From the NCBI RefSeq assembly GCF_039839375.1, contig NZ_JBDOQU010000002.1, forward strand, positions 1 through 64,000: a DNA stretch of 64,000 bases, read 5' to 3'. Shown piece by piece: positions 15,570-23,986 of the stretch. Below the pieces are notes generated by a model. That model worked only from the letters and a program-made list of their open reading frames with translations. It was not told the origin of the DNA and ran no database searches. Every line of letters begins with the position of its first letter. Within the stretch, counting starts at the first letter, position 1. Made by a program: the position numbers and the translations under genes. This stretch comes from JBDOQU01 sp039839375. Lineage in GTDB: Bacteria; Pseudomonadota; Alphaproteobacteria; DSM-16000; Inquilinaceae.

Positions 15570-16559
15570 ATGACGATATCGACTACACGCCGCACCGTTC
15601 TTGCCGGCGGCGCGCTGCTGCTGGCGGCGTCCTTCGCGCCCGCCATGGCCCAGGAGGAGAAGCCGACGCTGCGGTTCTCCGCCGTGTTCTCCGAACAGGA
15701 CATCAGGGCGGACATGATGGAGATGTTCGCCGAGGAGATCGCCGACAATTTCACCTTCGAAGGCTACTACGGCGGTACCCTCTTCCGGCAGGGCACCGAA
15801 CTGGTCGCGCTCCAGCGCGGCAATCTGGAGATGGGCAACGTCGCCCCGCAGGACATCGCCACCCAGATCCCCGAATGGTCGATCCTGACTTCCGCCTACC
15901 TGTTCCGCGACGCCGAGCATCTGAAGACCTTCTTCAACAGCGACGTGGGCGCCGAGATGAAGCAGATGGTCGAGGACCAGCTTGGCGTCCACATCCTGGG
16001 GCCGACCTATTTCGGCACCCGCCAGGTCGGCCTGAAGCCGGAAATCAGGATCGAGACGCCGGCCGACATGGAAGGCATCAAGCTGCGCATGCCCGGCGGC
16101 GACGCCTGGCAGTTCCTGGGCCGCGCGCTGGGCGCCAACCCGACGCCGATGGCCTATGCCGAAGTCTATACCGGGCTCCAGACCGGCGCGATCGACGGGC
16201 AGGACAACCCCCTGCCGAATGTCGAGAACATGAAGTTCTACGAGGTGATGTCGCAGATCGTGCTGACCTCCCATCTGGTCGGCTACGATTTGCTGGTCGT
16301 CTCGTCGGACGTCTGGAACGAGATGTCGCCGGAGGTGCAGGAATCCTTCCAGGCCGCCGCCGACAAGGCGATGGACTGGAGCACGGCGGAGCATCTGAAG
16401 CGGGAGGAGGAACTGGCCGCCTTCTTCGAGGAGCAGGGGCTTGAGATCTACAAGCCCGACGTCGACGCCTTCCGCGAATACGCCCAGGAGATGTATCTGA
16501 ACTCCGACCTGGCGGAGAACTGGCCGGAAGGAATGCTCGACCGGATCAACGCGCTCTAG
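15570..16559 (+). CDS. dctP: TRAP transporter substrate-binding protein (DctP type)
   Basis: 329 residues. A signal peptide with twin arginines (TRRTVLAGG) ends near AMA|Q. The family regions GTELVALQRGNLEMG, FGTRQVGLKP and the AYAEVYTGLQTGAIDGQDNPLPN signature identify a DctP receptor for organic acids. ATG 15570 follows GGGGAGG. It is the periplasmic receptor of the DctPQM importer; neighbouring enzymes suggest quinate, shikimate or dehydroshikimate as ligand. Confidence 0.92.
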   Translation: MTISTTRRTVLAGGALLLAASFAPAMAQEEKPTLRFSAVFSEQDIRADMMEMFAEEIADNFTFEGYYGGTLFRQGTELVALQRGNLEMGNVAPQDIATQIPEWSILTSAYLFRDAEHLKTFFNSDVGAEMKQMVEDQLGVHILGPTYFGTRQVGLKPEIRIETPADMEGIKLRMPGGDAWQFLGRALGANPTPMAYAEVYTGLQTGAIDGQDNPLPNVENMKFYEVMSQIVLTSHLVGYDLLVVSSDVWNEMSPEVQESFQAAADKAMDWSTAEHLKREEELAAFFEEQGLEIYKPDVDAFREYAQEMYLNSDLAENWPEGMLDRINAL

Positions 16560-16611
16560 TGCGATGATTTCAACGCTTGGGAACCAAGCGTTGAAAGCTG
16601 AATCGCACTAG
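16556..16611 (+). terminator. Two-tier hairpin immediately after dctP (hairpin 1)
   Basis: The outer stem CTAGTGCGAT (16556-16565) pairs with ATCGCACTAG (16602-16611). The inner stem TTTCAACGCTTGG (16568-16580) pairs with CCAAGCGTTGAAA (16584-16596) around a GAA loop. The outer arm includes the dctP stop codon. It lies between receptor and membrane-subunit genes, so mRNA stabilisation or attenuation is likely. Confidence 0.7.
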
Positions 16612-16624
16612 ATTCAGTAAGTTG

Positions 16625-16674
16625 GTGTTCCGATTCAGCCGACGGATGGGAACCATCCGTCAGCATCGGAACAC
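16625..16674 (+). terminator. Two-tier hairpin between dctP and dctQ (hairpin 2)
   Basis: Outer stem GTGTTCCGAT (16625-16634) / ATCGGAACAC (16665-16674); inner stem GACGGATGG (16641-16649) / CCATCCGTC (16653-16661) around a GAA loop. Its architecture copies hairpin 1 (10-bp outer stem ending GAT/ATC, internal bulge, GG-GAA-CC tip) although the stem sequences differ. Confidence 0.7.
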
Positions 16675-16749
16675 AAGGAAGATGGAAGTCGGCCGCCGGC
16701 GGCGCTGCCCGCCGGCGGTCGGTGTCGCGATAGTGGGGAGGTAGCGCGG

Positions 16750-17274
16750 ATGACGGTCGAGGGCCTTCGAAGGGCTGGAGGATGGCTGAGACGGCGCGCG
16801 GAGAACGTCATCGCGCTGATGCTCGCCGTCATGTTCCTAGCCTTCATCATACAGATCGCCTTCCGCTACCTGCTGAACTTCCCGATCGGCTGGACGTCGG
16901 AACTGACCCTCATCATGTGGTTGTGGCTGGTGCTCTGGGGCGCGGGCTTCGTGCTGAAGGAATCCGAGGAAATCCGGTTCGACCTGCTCTACTGGATGGT
17001 CGGGAAGGGCACGCGGCGGGTGATGACCATCATCTCCGCCGTGGCGCTCCTGGCGCTCTACCTCCTCTCCCTGCCCGCCGTGGTCGATTATGTGACCTTC
17101 ATGAAGGTCCAGGAATCCTCCTATCTGAACATCCGGTTCGACCTGCTCTACTCGATCTACGTGCTGTTCGCGGTCGCTGTGATCGTCCGCTATGGCTGGA
17201 TCCTCCGGCGCGCCCTCGGCGGGTCCGCCATGGAAGAAGAATTCGACCCGACGAAGACAAGCTCCGGCGTATGA
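16750..17274 (+). CDS. dctQ: TRAP transporter small membrane subunit (DctQ type)
   Basis: 174 residues with four predicted membrane helices. It has the DctQ features FRYLLNFPIGWTSELTLIMWLWLVLWGAGFVLKE and a following IRFDLL segment. It overlaps dctM by ATGA at 17271. It joins DctM in the inner membrane to form the sodium-coupled importer fed by DctP. Confidence 0.9.
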   Translation: MTVEGLRRAGGWLRRRAENVIALMLAVMFLAFIIQIAFRYLLNFPIGWTSELTLIMWLWLVLWGAGFVLKESEEIRFDLLYWMVGKGTRRVMTIISAVALLALYLLSLPAVVDYVTFMKVQESSYLNIRFDLLYSIYVLFAVAVIVRYGWILRRALGGSAMEEEFDPTKTSSGV

Positions 17275-18572
17275 ATCTCACCAGCCCGTTCTCGCTCGCC
17301 ATCCTCGCCATCGTCACCCTCAGCCTTTTCGGCCTGCCCATCGGGCACGCGATGATCGGCGGATCGATCCTCTATCTCTTCCTCGCCGGGCTCGACATGG
17401 GCACGGCGGCCGAACAGCTTCTGAACGGCATGTATACGAGCTACATCCTGCTCGCCGTGCCGCTGTTCATCCTGTCGGCGGAGATCATGAACACCGGCAG
17501 CATGACGGAGCGCCTGCTTCGCTTCTGCGACGCGATGGTGGGACGGTTCCGGGGCGGGCTGGCCCAGGTGAACGTCATCCAGAGCATCATCTTCGCCGGC
17601 ATGTCCGGATCGGCCATCGCCGACGCGGCGGGCACCGGCAAGATGATGCAGAAGATGATGACCCAGGACGGCAAGTACACGCCCAGCTTCGCCGCCGCGC
17701 TGACCGCCGCCTCGTCGGTCATCGGGCCGATCATCCCGCCCTCGATCCCGATGGTCGTCTACGCGCTCGTCTCCGACGCGTCGATCGGATATCTGTTCCT
17801 GGGCGGGGTCGTCCCCGGCCTGCTGATGGGCCTGTCGCAAATGGCGATCATCGCCGTTATCGCCAAAAAGCGGAACTTCCCGGTCGAGGCGCCGGTGCCG
17901 GTGCGCGAACTGCCCGGTATCACCATCCGCGCCTTTCCGGCGCTGATGATGCCGGTCGTCCTCCTGGGCGGCATCTATAGCGGCGTTATGACTCCGACCG
18001 AAGCGGCGGCGGTCGCCGCGGCCTACGCCTACCTGATCTCCGCCCTGCTCTACCGCACGGTGACGCTCAAGAGCACCTACCGGTCGCTCCTGTCCAGCGC
18101 GCGCACCACCGCCTCCATCGGGATGCTGATCGCCGGGGCGCTGGTGTTCAACTACGTCGTCACGATCGAGAACATTCCCGACGCGCTTGCCGCCTACCTT
18201 CAGGCGCATGAGCTTTCGCCGCTCGCCTTCCTGATCCTCGTAAACGTCGTCCTCCTGCTTCTCGGCTGCCTGCTGGAAGGAACGACGATCCTGCTGATCA
18301 TCATCCCCGTACTGGTGCCGACGGCCCAGGCGCTGGGCGTCGACCTTGTTCATTTCGGCGTCGTGGTGGTGGTCAACATCATGCTGGGGCTGGTCACGCC
18401 CCCCTACGGGCTTCTGCTGTTCATCATGACGAACATCGCCAAGGTGCCGTTGCGCGACATCGTGCGGGACATCCTGCCCTTCCTGTTCGCCATGATCGCG
18501 TCGCTCGCGCTCATCACCTTCGTCCCCGGGCTGGTGCTCTTCCTGCCCCGGCTCTTCGGCTATCAGGGGTAA
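17271..18572 (+). CDS. dctM: TRAP transporter large membrane subunit (DctM type)
   Basis: 433 residues, about 12 membrane spans. Family landmarks are LLAVPLFILSAEIMN, FAGMSGSAIADAAGTG, SSVIGPIIPPSIPMV, GVMTPTEAAAVAAAYA and LGLVTPPYGLLLF. It is the transport channel of the importer. The start ATG 17271 overlaps the dctQ stop, indicating translational coupling. Confidence 0.93.
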   Translation: MNLTSPFSLAILAIVTLSLFGLPIGHAMIGGSILYLFLAGLDMGTAAEQLLNGMYTSYILLAVPLFILSAEIMNTGSMTERLLRFCDAMVGRFRGGLAQVNVIQSIIFAGMSGSAIADAAGTGKMMQKMMTQDGKYTPSFAAALTAASSVIGPIIPPSIPMVVYALVSDASIGYLFLGGVVPGLLMGLSQMAIIAVIAKKRNFPVEAPVPVRELPGITIRAFPALMMPVVLLGGIYSGVMTPTEAAAVAAAYAYLISALLYRTVTLKSTYRSLLSSARTTASIGMLIAGALVFNYVVTIENIPDALAAYLQAHELSPLAFLILVNVVLLLLGCLLEGTTILLIIIPVLVPTAQALGVDLVHFGVVVVVNIMLGLVTPPYGLLLFIMTNIAKVPLRDIVRDILPFLFAMIASLALITFVPGLVLFLPRLFGYQG

Positions 18573-18583
18573 GGACCGGCAAG

Positions 18584-19030
18584 ATGGCGAAACCGCTCTA
18601 TATCCTGAACGGCCCCAATTTGAACCGTCTGGGCACGCGCGAACCGGAGATCTACGGCCGCACCACCCTGGCGGAGGTAGAGGCGATGTGCCGGGAAGCG
18701 GCGGGCAACCGGCCGGTCGAATTCCGCCAGTCCAACGCCGAACATGAGATCATCGGCTGGATTCACGAAGCCATCGACGAAGGGTCGGGGATCATCATCA
18801 ATCCCGCCGCCTTCACCTTCACCTCGATCGCCATCCTCGACGCGCTGAAGATGTTCCCCGGCCCGATCATCGAGCTGCACATCTCCAACATCCATCGCCG
18901 GGAGGAGATCTATCACCACTCTCTGGTGTCGCCGGTCGCGACAGCGGTGATCGCCGGGCTGGGTCCGCGCGGCTATGTCGCCGCCGTCCGGGCGATGGCG
19001 GAGATAGCCGAGGCGGAAGGCCCGCCATGA
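18584..19030 (+). CDS. aroQ: 3-dehydroquinate dehydratase, type II
   Basis: 148 residues, the typical type II length. NGPNLNRLG and catalytic Y24 (EPEIYG) are present, as are INPAAFT and ELHISNIHRRE with the active-site histidine. It interconverts 3-dehydroquinate and 3-dehydroshikimate by the enolate mechanism. It lies 11 bases after dctM and overlaps the dehydroshikimate dehydratase by ATGA, so here it is probably catabolic. Confidence 0.93.
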   Translation: MAKPLYILNGPNLNRLGTREPEIYGRTTLAEVEAMCREAAGNRPVEFRQSNAEHEIIGWIHEAIDEGSGIIINPAAFTFTSIAILDALKMFPGPIIELHISNIHRREEIYHHSLVSPVATAVIAGLGPRGYVAAVRAMAEIAEAEGPP

Positions 19031-20925
19031 AGACCTCCATCGCCACCGTTTCGATCAGCGGCGACCTTCGGGAGAAGCTTTCCGCCATCGCGGCTGCCGG
19101 ATTCGACGGGGTGGAGATCTTCGAGACCGACTTCCTGGCCTTCGACGGCACGCCGGCCGAGGTCGGGGCCATGGTGCGCGATTGCGGGCTGGAGATCACC
19201 ATGTTCCAGCCCTTCCGCGATTTCGAAGGCATGCCCGAACCACAGCGCAGCCGCGCCTTCGACAGGGCACGGCGCAAGTTCGACCTGATGGGGGAGTTGG
19301 GCACCGATTTGATGCTCATCTGCTCCAACGTCTCGCCGGTGGCGCTCGGCGGCATCGACCGCGCGGCCGACGATCTGAGGGAGCTGGGCGCGCTGGCGGC
19401 GGAGCGCGGGCTGAGGGTCGGCTATGAGGCGCTGGCCTGGGGCCGCCATGTCAGCGACCATCGCGACGCGTGGGAGATCGTGCGCCGGGCGGACCATCCC
19501 AATGTCGGCCTGATCCTCGATTCCTTCCATACGCTGGCGCGCAAGATCGACGTCGAATCGATCCGTTCCATCCCCGGCGATCGCATCTTCATCGTCCAGC
19601 TTGCCGACGCGCCGCTGATCGATATGGACCTGCTCTATTGGAGCCGCCATTTCCGCAACATGCCGGGCGAGGGCGATCTGCCCGTTGTCGATTTCATGCG
19701 CGCCGTCGCCGCCACCGGCTATGCCGGCCCGCTGTCGCTGGAGATATTCAACGACCAGTTCCGCGGCGGCTCGCCCAAATCGATCTCCGTCGACGGCAAG
19801 CGGTCGCTGGTCTACCTGATGGACCAGGTCGCCCGCGCGGAGCCCCAATTGGCGATCGACCTGCCGGCAATGCCCGACCGGATCGCCGTCACGGGCGTCG
19901 AGTTCGTGGAGTTCACCGCCGACGAGGAGGAAGCGGAGGAGCTGACCGGCCTGCTGCGGACCATGGGCTTCCGGCTGGCCGGGCGGCACCGGAACAAGGA
20001 GGTCGCGCTGTACCGTCAGGGCGGCGTCAACATCGTCGTCAATACGGAGAAGGAGGGGCTGGCCCATTCCTCCTACCTGGTCCACGGCGCCAACGCCTAC
20101 GCCATCGGGCTGAAGGTCGAGGGCGCGGCGGCGACCGTGGCCCGCGCCCGCGCGCTGGGTGCCGAACCGTTCGAGCAGCGCCGGGGGCCGGGCGAGTTGG
20201 CCATCCCGGCGATCCGGGGCGTCGGCGGCGGCGTGATCTATTTCCTCGACGATCGAAGCGACCTTGCCCGCGTCTGGGAGGTCGAGTTCGAGCCCGTCAC
20301 CGGCGGAAGTGACTCCGGGCCGCGAGACGCCGGGCTGCTGAGCGTCGACCATATCGCCCAGACCATGAATTATGAAGAGATGCTGACCTGGCTGCTCTTC
20401 TACACCTCGATCTTCCGCACGCGGAAGCTGCCGATGGTCGACGTGGTCGATCCCGGCGGGCTGGTGCGCAGCCAGGTGATCGAGAGCGACGGTGATAACG
20501 GTACCGCGCTGCGCCTCACGCTGAACGGCGCGGAGAACCGCCGGACACTGGCCGGCCGCTTCATAGCGGAAAGCTTCGGCTCCAGCGTTCAGCACATCGC
20601 GCTCGCCTGCGACGACATCTTCGCCGCCGCCGCCGCGCTGCGCGGTAACGGCTTCTCTCCGCTGCCCATCTCCCCCAACTATTACGACGATCTGGAGGCC
20701 CGTTTCGGGCTCGACCCCGGCCTGACGGACCGGCTGCGGGTGGAGAACATCCTCTACGACCGCGACGAGCGGGGCGACTATTTCCAGCTCTACAGCCGCA
20801 CCTATGGCGACGGCTTCTTCTTCGAGATCGTACAGCGCGGCAGCTTCTATGGCGGCTATGGCGCGCCCAACGCCCCCTTCCGCATCGCCGCCCAGAAGCG
20901 GGACTCTACGCCGCGACTTCCATAA
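19027..20925 (+). CDS. quiC1: Bifunctional 3-dehydroshikimate dehydratase (QuiC1-like, TIM barrel plus HPPD-like domain)
   Basis: 632 residues. Residues 1 to about 275 form a xylose-isomerase-like TIM barrel (GFDGVEIFETDF, EALAWGRHVSDHRDAWE, LSLEIFNDQF) as in 3-dehydroshikimate dehydratase, giving protocatechuate. From about residue 290 there is a two-module vicinal-oxygen-chelate domain like 4-hydroxyphenylpyruvate dioxygenase, with metal-ligand candidates in SVDHIAQTM, VQHIALACDD and FFEIVQRG. This fusion matches the known QuiC1 architecture. It is the last gene of the TRAP-aroQ operon. Whether the HPPD-like half is catalytic is uncertain. Protocatechuate ring-cleavage genes are not in the window. 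Confidence 0.9.
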   Translation: MKTSIATVSISGDLREKLSAIAAAGFDGVEIFETDFLAFDGTPAEVGAMVRDCGLEITMFQPFRDFEGMPEPQRSRAFDRARRKFDLMGELGTDLMLICSNVSPVALGGIDRAADDLRELGALAAERGLRVGYEALAWGRHVSDHRDAWEIVRRADHPNVGLILDSFHTLARKIDVESIRSIPGDRIFIVQLADAPLIDMDLLYWSRHFRNMPGEGDLPVVDFMRAVAATGYAGPLSLEIFNDQFRGGSPKSISVDGKRSLVYLMDQVARAEPQLAIDLPAMPDRIAVTGVEFVEFTADEEEAEELTGLLRTMGFRLAGRHRNKEVALYRQGGVNIVVNTEKEGLAHSSYLVHGANAYAIGLKVEGAAATVARARALGAEPFEQRRGPGELAIPAIRGVGGGVIYFLDDRSDLARVWEVEFEPVTGGSDSGPRDAGLLSVDHIAQTMNYEEMLTWLLFYTSIFRTRKLPMVDVVDPGGLVRSQVIESDGDNGTALRLTLNGAENRRTLAGRFIAESFGSSVQHIALACDDIFAAAAALRGNGFSPLPISPNYYDDLEARFGLDPGLTDRLRVENILYDRDERGDYFQLYSRTYGDGFFFEIVQRGSFYGGYGAPNAPFRIAAQKRDSTPRLP

Positions 20926-22021
20926 CGTGATCGGCGATCGCCAGTGAGGCGGTCAGGCCGGGCGATTCGATGCCGAAGAGGTTGACGAGGCCGGGCACGC
21001 CATGGACCTGCGGCCCCTGGATCATGAAATCCTGGGTCGCAATCTCCGGCGGCACGATCTTCGGCCGTATGCCGGCATAGGCCGGGGCCAGCGCGCCGTC
21101 CTTCAAATCCGGCCAGTAGCGCCGGACCGCGCCGTAGAATTTCTCCGCCCGCGCCGGATCGACATCGTAGCCGGGCTCGTCGACCCACTCCACGTCAGGG
21201 CCGAAGCGCGCCTGCCCGGCCATGTCCAGCGTCAGATGAACGCCGAGCCCGCCCGGCACCGGCACGGGATAGATCAGCCGGGAGAAGGGGGCCTTTCCGG
21301 CCAGCGAGAAATAGCTGCCCTTGGCGTAGCGGGCGGTCGGGATCGTATCGCCGGGTAGACCCTCGATCCTGCGGGCGAGCGCCGGCGCGTGGAGCCCGGC
21401 CGAATTGACGAAGAGTCGGCAGCGGACGGTCATGGGATCGTCGCCGCCGACATCCAGCACGATCCCCTCCTCCGACGCGCGGCCGCCCAGCACCGGGCTG
21501 TTCAGCGCCAGGACCGCGCCCGCATTCTCCGCATCGCCCAAGAGCGACAGCATATAGGCATGGCTGTCGATGATTCCCGTAGATGGGGATAAAAGAGCCC
21601 CATGGGTGGCAAGCGCCGGCTCCATCGCCCGCGCCTCTTCGGCGGTGAGCGCCCGCAGGTCGGTCACGCCGTTGGCGGCGGCGCGTTCCATGATGGCGGG
21701 CAGCTTTGCTGCCTCCTCCTCGCTGGTCGCCACGATCAGCTTGCCGCAGGCCCTGGCCTCCACCCCCCGCTCCGCGCAATAGGCGTAGAGGGCGTCGCGC
21801 CCGGGGACGCACAGCCGGGCCATCAGGCTTCCGGCGGCATAGTAGATGCCGGCATGAATGACCTCGGAATTGCGGGAGGAGGTGCCCTCCCCGAACGCGC
21901 CGGCAGCTTCCAGGATCACCACCTCGCGTCCGGCGAGCGCCAGTCTGCGCGCGATCGCCAGCCCGACGACGCCCGCCCCCGCGACCACGCAGTCAAGAGT
22001 CTCGATATGCTGTTCGGGCAA
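20906..22021 (-). CDS. FAD-dependent oxidoreductase, L-2-hydroxyglutarate dehydrogenase-like
   Basis: 371 residues from TTG 22021. DAO-fold flavoprotein with the FAD loop GAGVVGLAIARRLALAGREVVILE, SSRNSEVIHAGIYY and the C-terminal AYAGIRPK and GIESPGLTASLAIA segments typical of LhgO-type 2-hydroxyacid dehydrogenases. An ATG at 22120 would add 33 residues without family features and would collide head-on with an upstream start of the divergent methyltransferase. The TTG follows GGAAG and gives a normal N-terminus. It converges on quiC1 with a 20-base overlap. Its substrate is a 2-hydroxyacid, not determined. Confidence 0.82.
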   Translation of the reverse strand: MPEQHIETLDCVVAGAGVVGLAIARRLALAGREVVILEAAGAFGEGTSSRNSEVIHAGIYYAAGSLMARLCVPGRDALYAYCAERGVEARACGKLIVATSEEEAAKLPAIMERAAANGVTDLRALTAEEARAMEPALATHGALLSPSTGIIDSHAYMLSLLGDAENAGAVLALNSPVLGGRASEEGIVLDVGGDDPMTVRCRLFVNSAGLHAPALARRIEGLPGDTIPTARYAKGSYFSLAGKAPFSRLIYPVPVPGGLGVHLTLDMAGQARFGPDVEWVDEPGYDVDPARAEKFYGAVRRYWPDLKDGALAPAYAGIRPKIVPPEIATQDFMIQGPQVHGVPGLVNLFGIESPGLTASLAIADHVMEVAA

Positions 22022-22148
22022 GGGTCGCTTCCATCGATTCTTTCGCCGGCGACCTGAATACACGAACCGCCCGCCGACGGGCCAGCCTCCGGAACCCGCC
22101 TTCTCCGACGCCGTTCCCATGATTGGCGAGCGTGAACGGGATTATCCG

Positions 22149-22859
22149 ATGCGGAGGAGTTTCGAGCGGCGGAGCGTGGAGGCTGAACTGATGGAGGGCG
22201 AGGATGTCCGTCCGAAGGACCTTCGCGCCTGTCTCAGAGACCTCGAAACCGTCAACACGCTGACGCTCGCCCGCCGGCCGACGCTGGCCTGGCTCGACCG
22301 CGCGATCGGCGACAGCGGCGCGGAAACGGTCAGCCTGCTGGATGTCGGGTCAGGGCGCGGCGACTTCCTTCGGCGGACGCAAAGCTGGGGCCGGCGGCGG
22401 GGCGTCACGATCGAGGCGGTGGGCGTTGACCTCAACCCGTTGAGCGCCGTCGCGGCGCGGGAGGCGACGCCGTCCGGGTTGGACATCGCCTATCACACCG
22501 CCGACATCTTCGCGTTCGACCCGGGCCGGCGCTTCGATTTCGTCGTCAGTTCCCTCTTCACCCATCATCTGTCGGACGAGGCGGTGGTGCGGTTCCTGCG
22601 CTGGATGGAGCGCGCCGCGGTCCGCGGCTGGTTCGTCAACGACCTCCACCGCCATGCCATCCCGTTCCACGGCTTCCGGCTGATGGCGCGGATCGCCGGC
22701 TGGCACCGCTTCGTCCGGCATGACGGCCCGGTGTCGATCGCCCGCGGCTTCCGGCGTGCGGACTGGCTGCGGTTCCTGGAGGCGGCGGACCTCGACCGGT
22801 CGGCGGTGGAGATCGGCTGGCACATGCCCTTCCGCCTCTGCGTGGGGCGGCTCAAGTGA
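22149..22859 (+). CDS. SAM-dependent methyltransferase (class I)
   Basis: 236 residues. The SAM motif LLDVGSGRGDF and post-motif VGVDLNP are clear; FVVSSLFTHHLSDEAVVRFLRWM follows. The N-terminal RRSVEAELMEGEDV is usual for a subfamily encoded beside type III polyketide synthases and a flavoprotein hydroxylase. Several in-frame ATGs exist (22119, 22149, 22191); 22149 fits the family start. It overlaps the next gene by GTGA. No polyketide synthase is present here. Confidence 0.75.
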   Translation: MRRSFERRSVEAELMEGEDVRPKDLRACLRDLETVNTLTLARRPTLAWLDRAIGDSGAETVSLLDVGSGRGDFLRRTQSWGRRRGVTIEAVGVDLNPLSAVAAREATPSGLDIAYHTADIFAFDPGRRFDFVVSSLFTHHLSDEAVVRFLRWMERAAVRGWFVNDLHRHAIPFHGFRLMARIAGWHRFVRHDGPVSIARGFRRADWLRFLEAADLDRSAVEIGWHMPFRLCVGRLK

Positions 22860-23980
22860 CAGGGCGAACAATCATCGTCGGCGGCGGCCCGGCCGGCGCG
22901 GCCGCTGCCTGTCTGCTGGCGAGGGCCGGGAGGCCCGTCCTTCTGATCGAACGCGACGCCGGCCCCCAACACAAGATCTGCGGCGAGTTCGTCAGTGTCG
23001 AAGCCCGGGCGGGGCTCGCCGCCCTCGGCATCGACATCGCGCGGCTGGGCGCGTCGCCGGTCGACGCCGTCCGGCTGATCCATGGCCGCGATGCCGCCCG
23101 CTCCCGCCTGCCCTTCCGTGGTTTCGGCCTTTCCCGCCGGGCGATGGACGAAGCCCTGCTGCGCAAGGCCGCGCAACTGGGCGCGACCGTGATGCGGGGC
23201 ACGGCTGTACGGGGCGTCACCCCAACCGGCGGCGGCCTTGCCATTGAGACGGCGGGGCTCGGACGGATCGACGCCGACACCCTCTTCCTCGCCACCGGAA
23301 AACATGAACTGCGCGGCGTCCGGCGCGCGCCGGGCCACGAACCCGATGGGTTGATCGGCTTCAAGATGCATTTCGCCCTCTGTCCTGCTCAGCGAACGGC
23401 GCTGGAGGGCCATGTCGAGATCGTCCTCTACGAAGACGGCTATGCGGGGTTGCAGATGGTGGAGGCGGGGGCCGCCAATCTCTGCCTGCTGGTCCGGCGG
23501 GATCGGTTCGCGCGCGCCGGCGGGCGGTGGGAGGATTTCCTCGCCGGCCTGCGCCGGGAATGTCCGCATCTCGACCGGCGGCTGGAGGGCGCGGTCGCCC
23601 TGCTGGAGAAGCCGCTGTCGATCGCGCGGTCGCCTTACGGCTTCGTCCACCGCCCCGGCGCGGCGGACCCGCCGGGCCTGTTCCGGCTCGGCGACCAGGT
23701 CGGCGTCATCCAGCCCTTCGCCGGCGACGGCATGGCCATCGCGCTCCACAGCGCGCGCCTCGCCGCCGAAACCCATCTCGCGGGCCGCCCTGCCCTGGAA
23801 TTCCATCGCCGGGTCCGCCGCGACATCGGCGGCCGGATCCGCCTGGCCTCCCTGCTCTATGCCGCCGGCCGCACCGGCCGGGGCCGCGCCGTCCTCGTCC
23901 GGGCCTCCCGCCTCTGGCCCTGCGCCCTCCGCCTCACCGCCGCCGGGACCCGTCTTCCCCGCTCAGCCTGGGAAGCTTGA
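22856..23980 (+). CDS. FAD-dependent monooxygenase/oxidoreductase (geranylgeranyl-reductase/hydroxylase type)
   Basis: 374 residues. N-terminal FAD loop GGGPAGAAAACLLARAG, then ERDAGPQHKICGEFVS (the CGE motif region) and the distal FAD segment RLGDQVGVIQPFAGDGMAIA. It resembles the flavoprotein partner of type III polyketide-tailoring pairs such as SrsC. It starts with GTG 22856 overlapping the methyltransferase stop, so the two form an operon. Substrate unknown; probably hydroxylates or reduces a lipid-like phenolic or quinone. Confidence 0.75.
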   Translation: MTGRTIIVGGGPAGAAAACLLARAGRPVLLIERDAGPQHKICGEFVSVEARAGLAALGIDIARLGASPVDAVRLIHGRDAARSRLPFRGFGLSRRAMDEALLRKAAQLGATVMRGTAVRGVTPTGGGLAIETAGLGRIDADTLFLATGKHELRGVRRAPGHEPDGLIGFKMHFALCPAQRTALEGHVEIVLYEDGYAGLQMVEAGAANLCLLVRRDRFARAGGRWEDFLAGLRRECPHLDRRLEGAVALLEKPLSIARSPYGFVHRPGAADPPGLFRLGDQVGVIQPFAGDGMAIALHSARLAAETHLAGRPALEFHRRVRRDIGGRIRLASLLYAAGRTGRGRAVLVRASRLWPCALRLTAAGTRLPRSAWEA

Positions 23981-23986
23981 TGCCCG

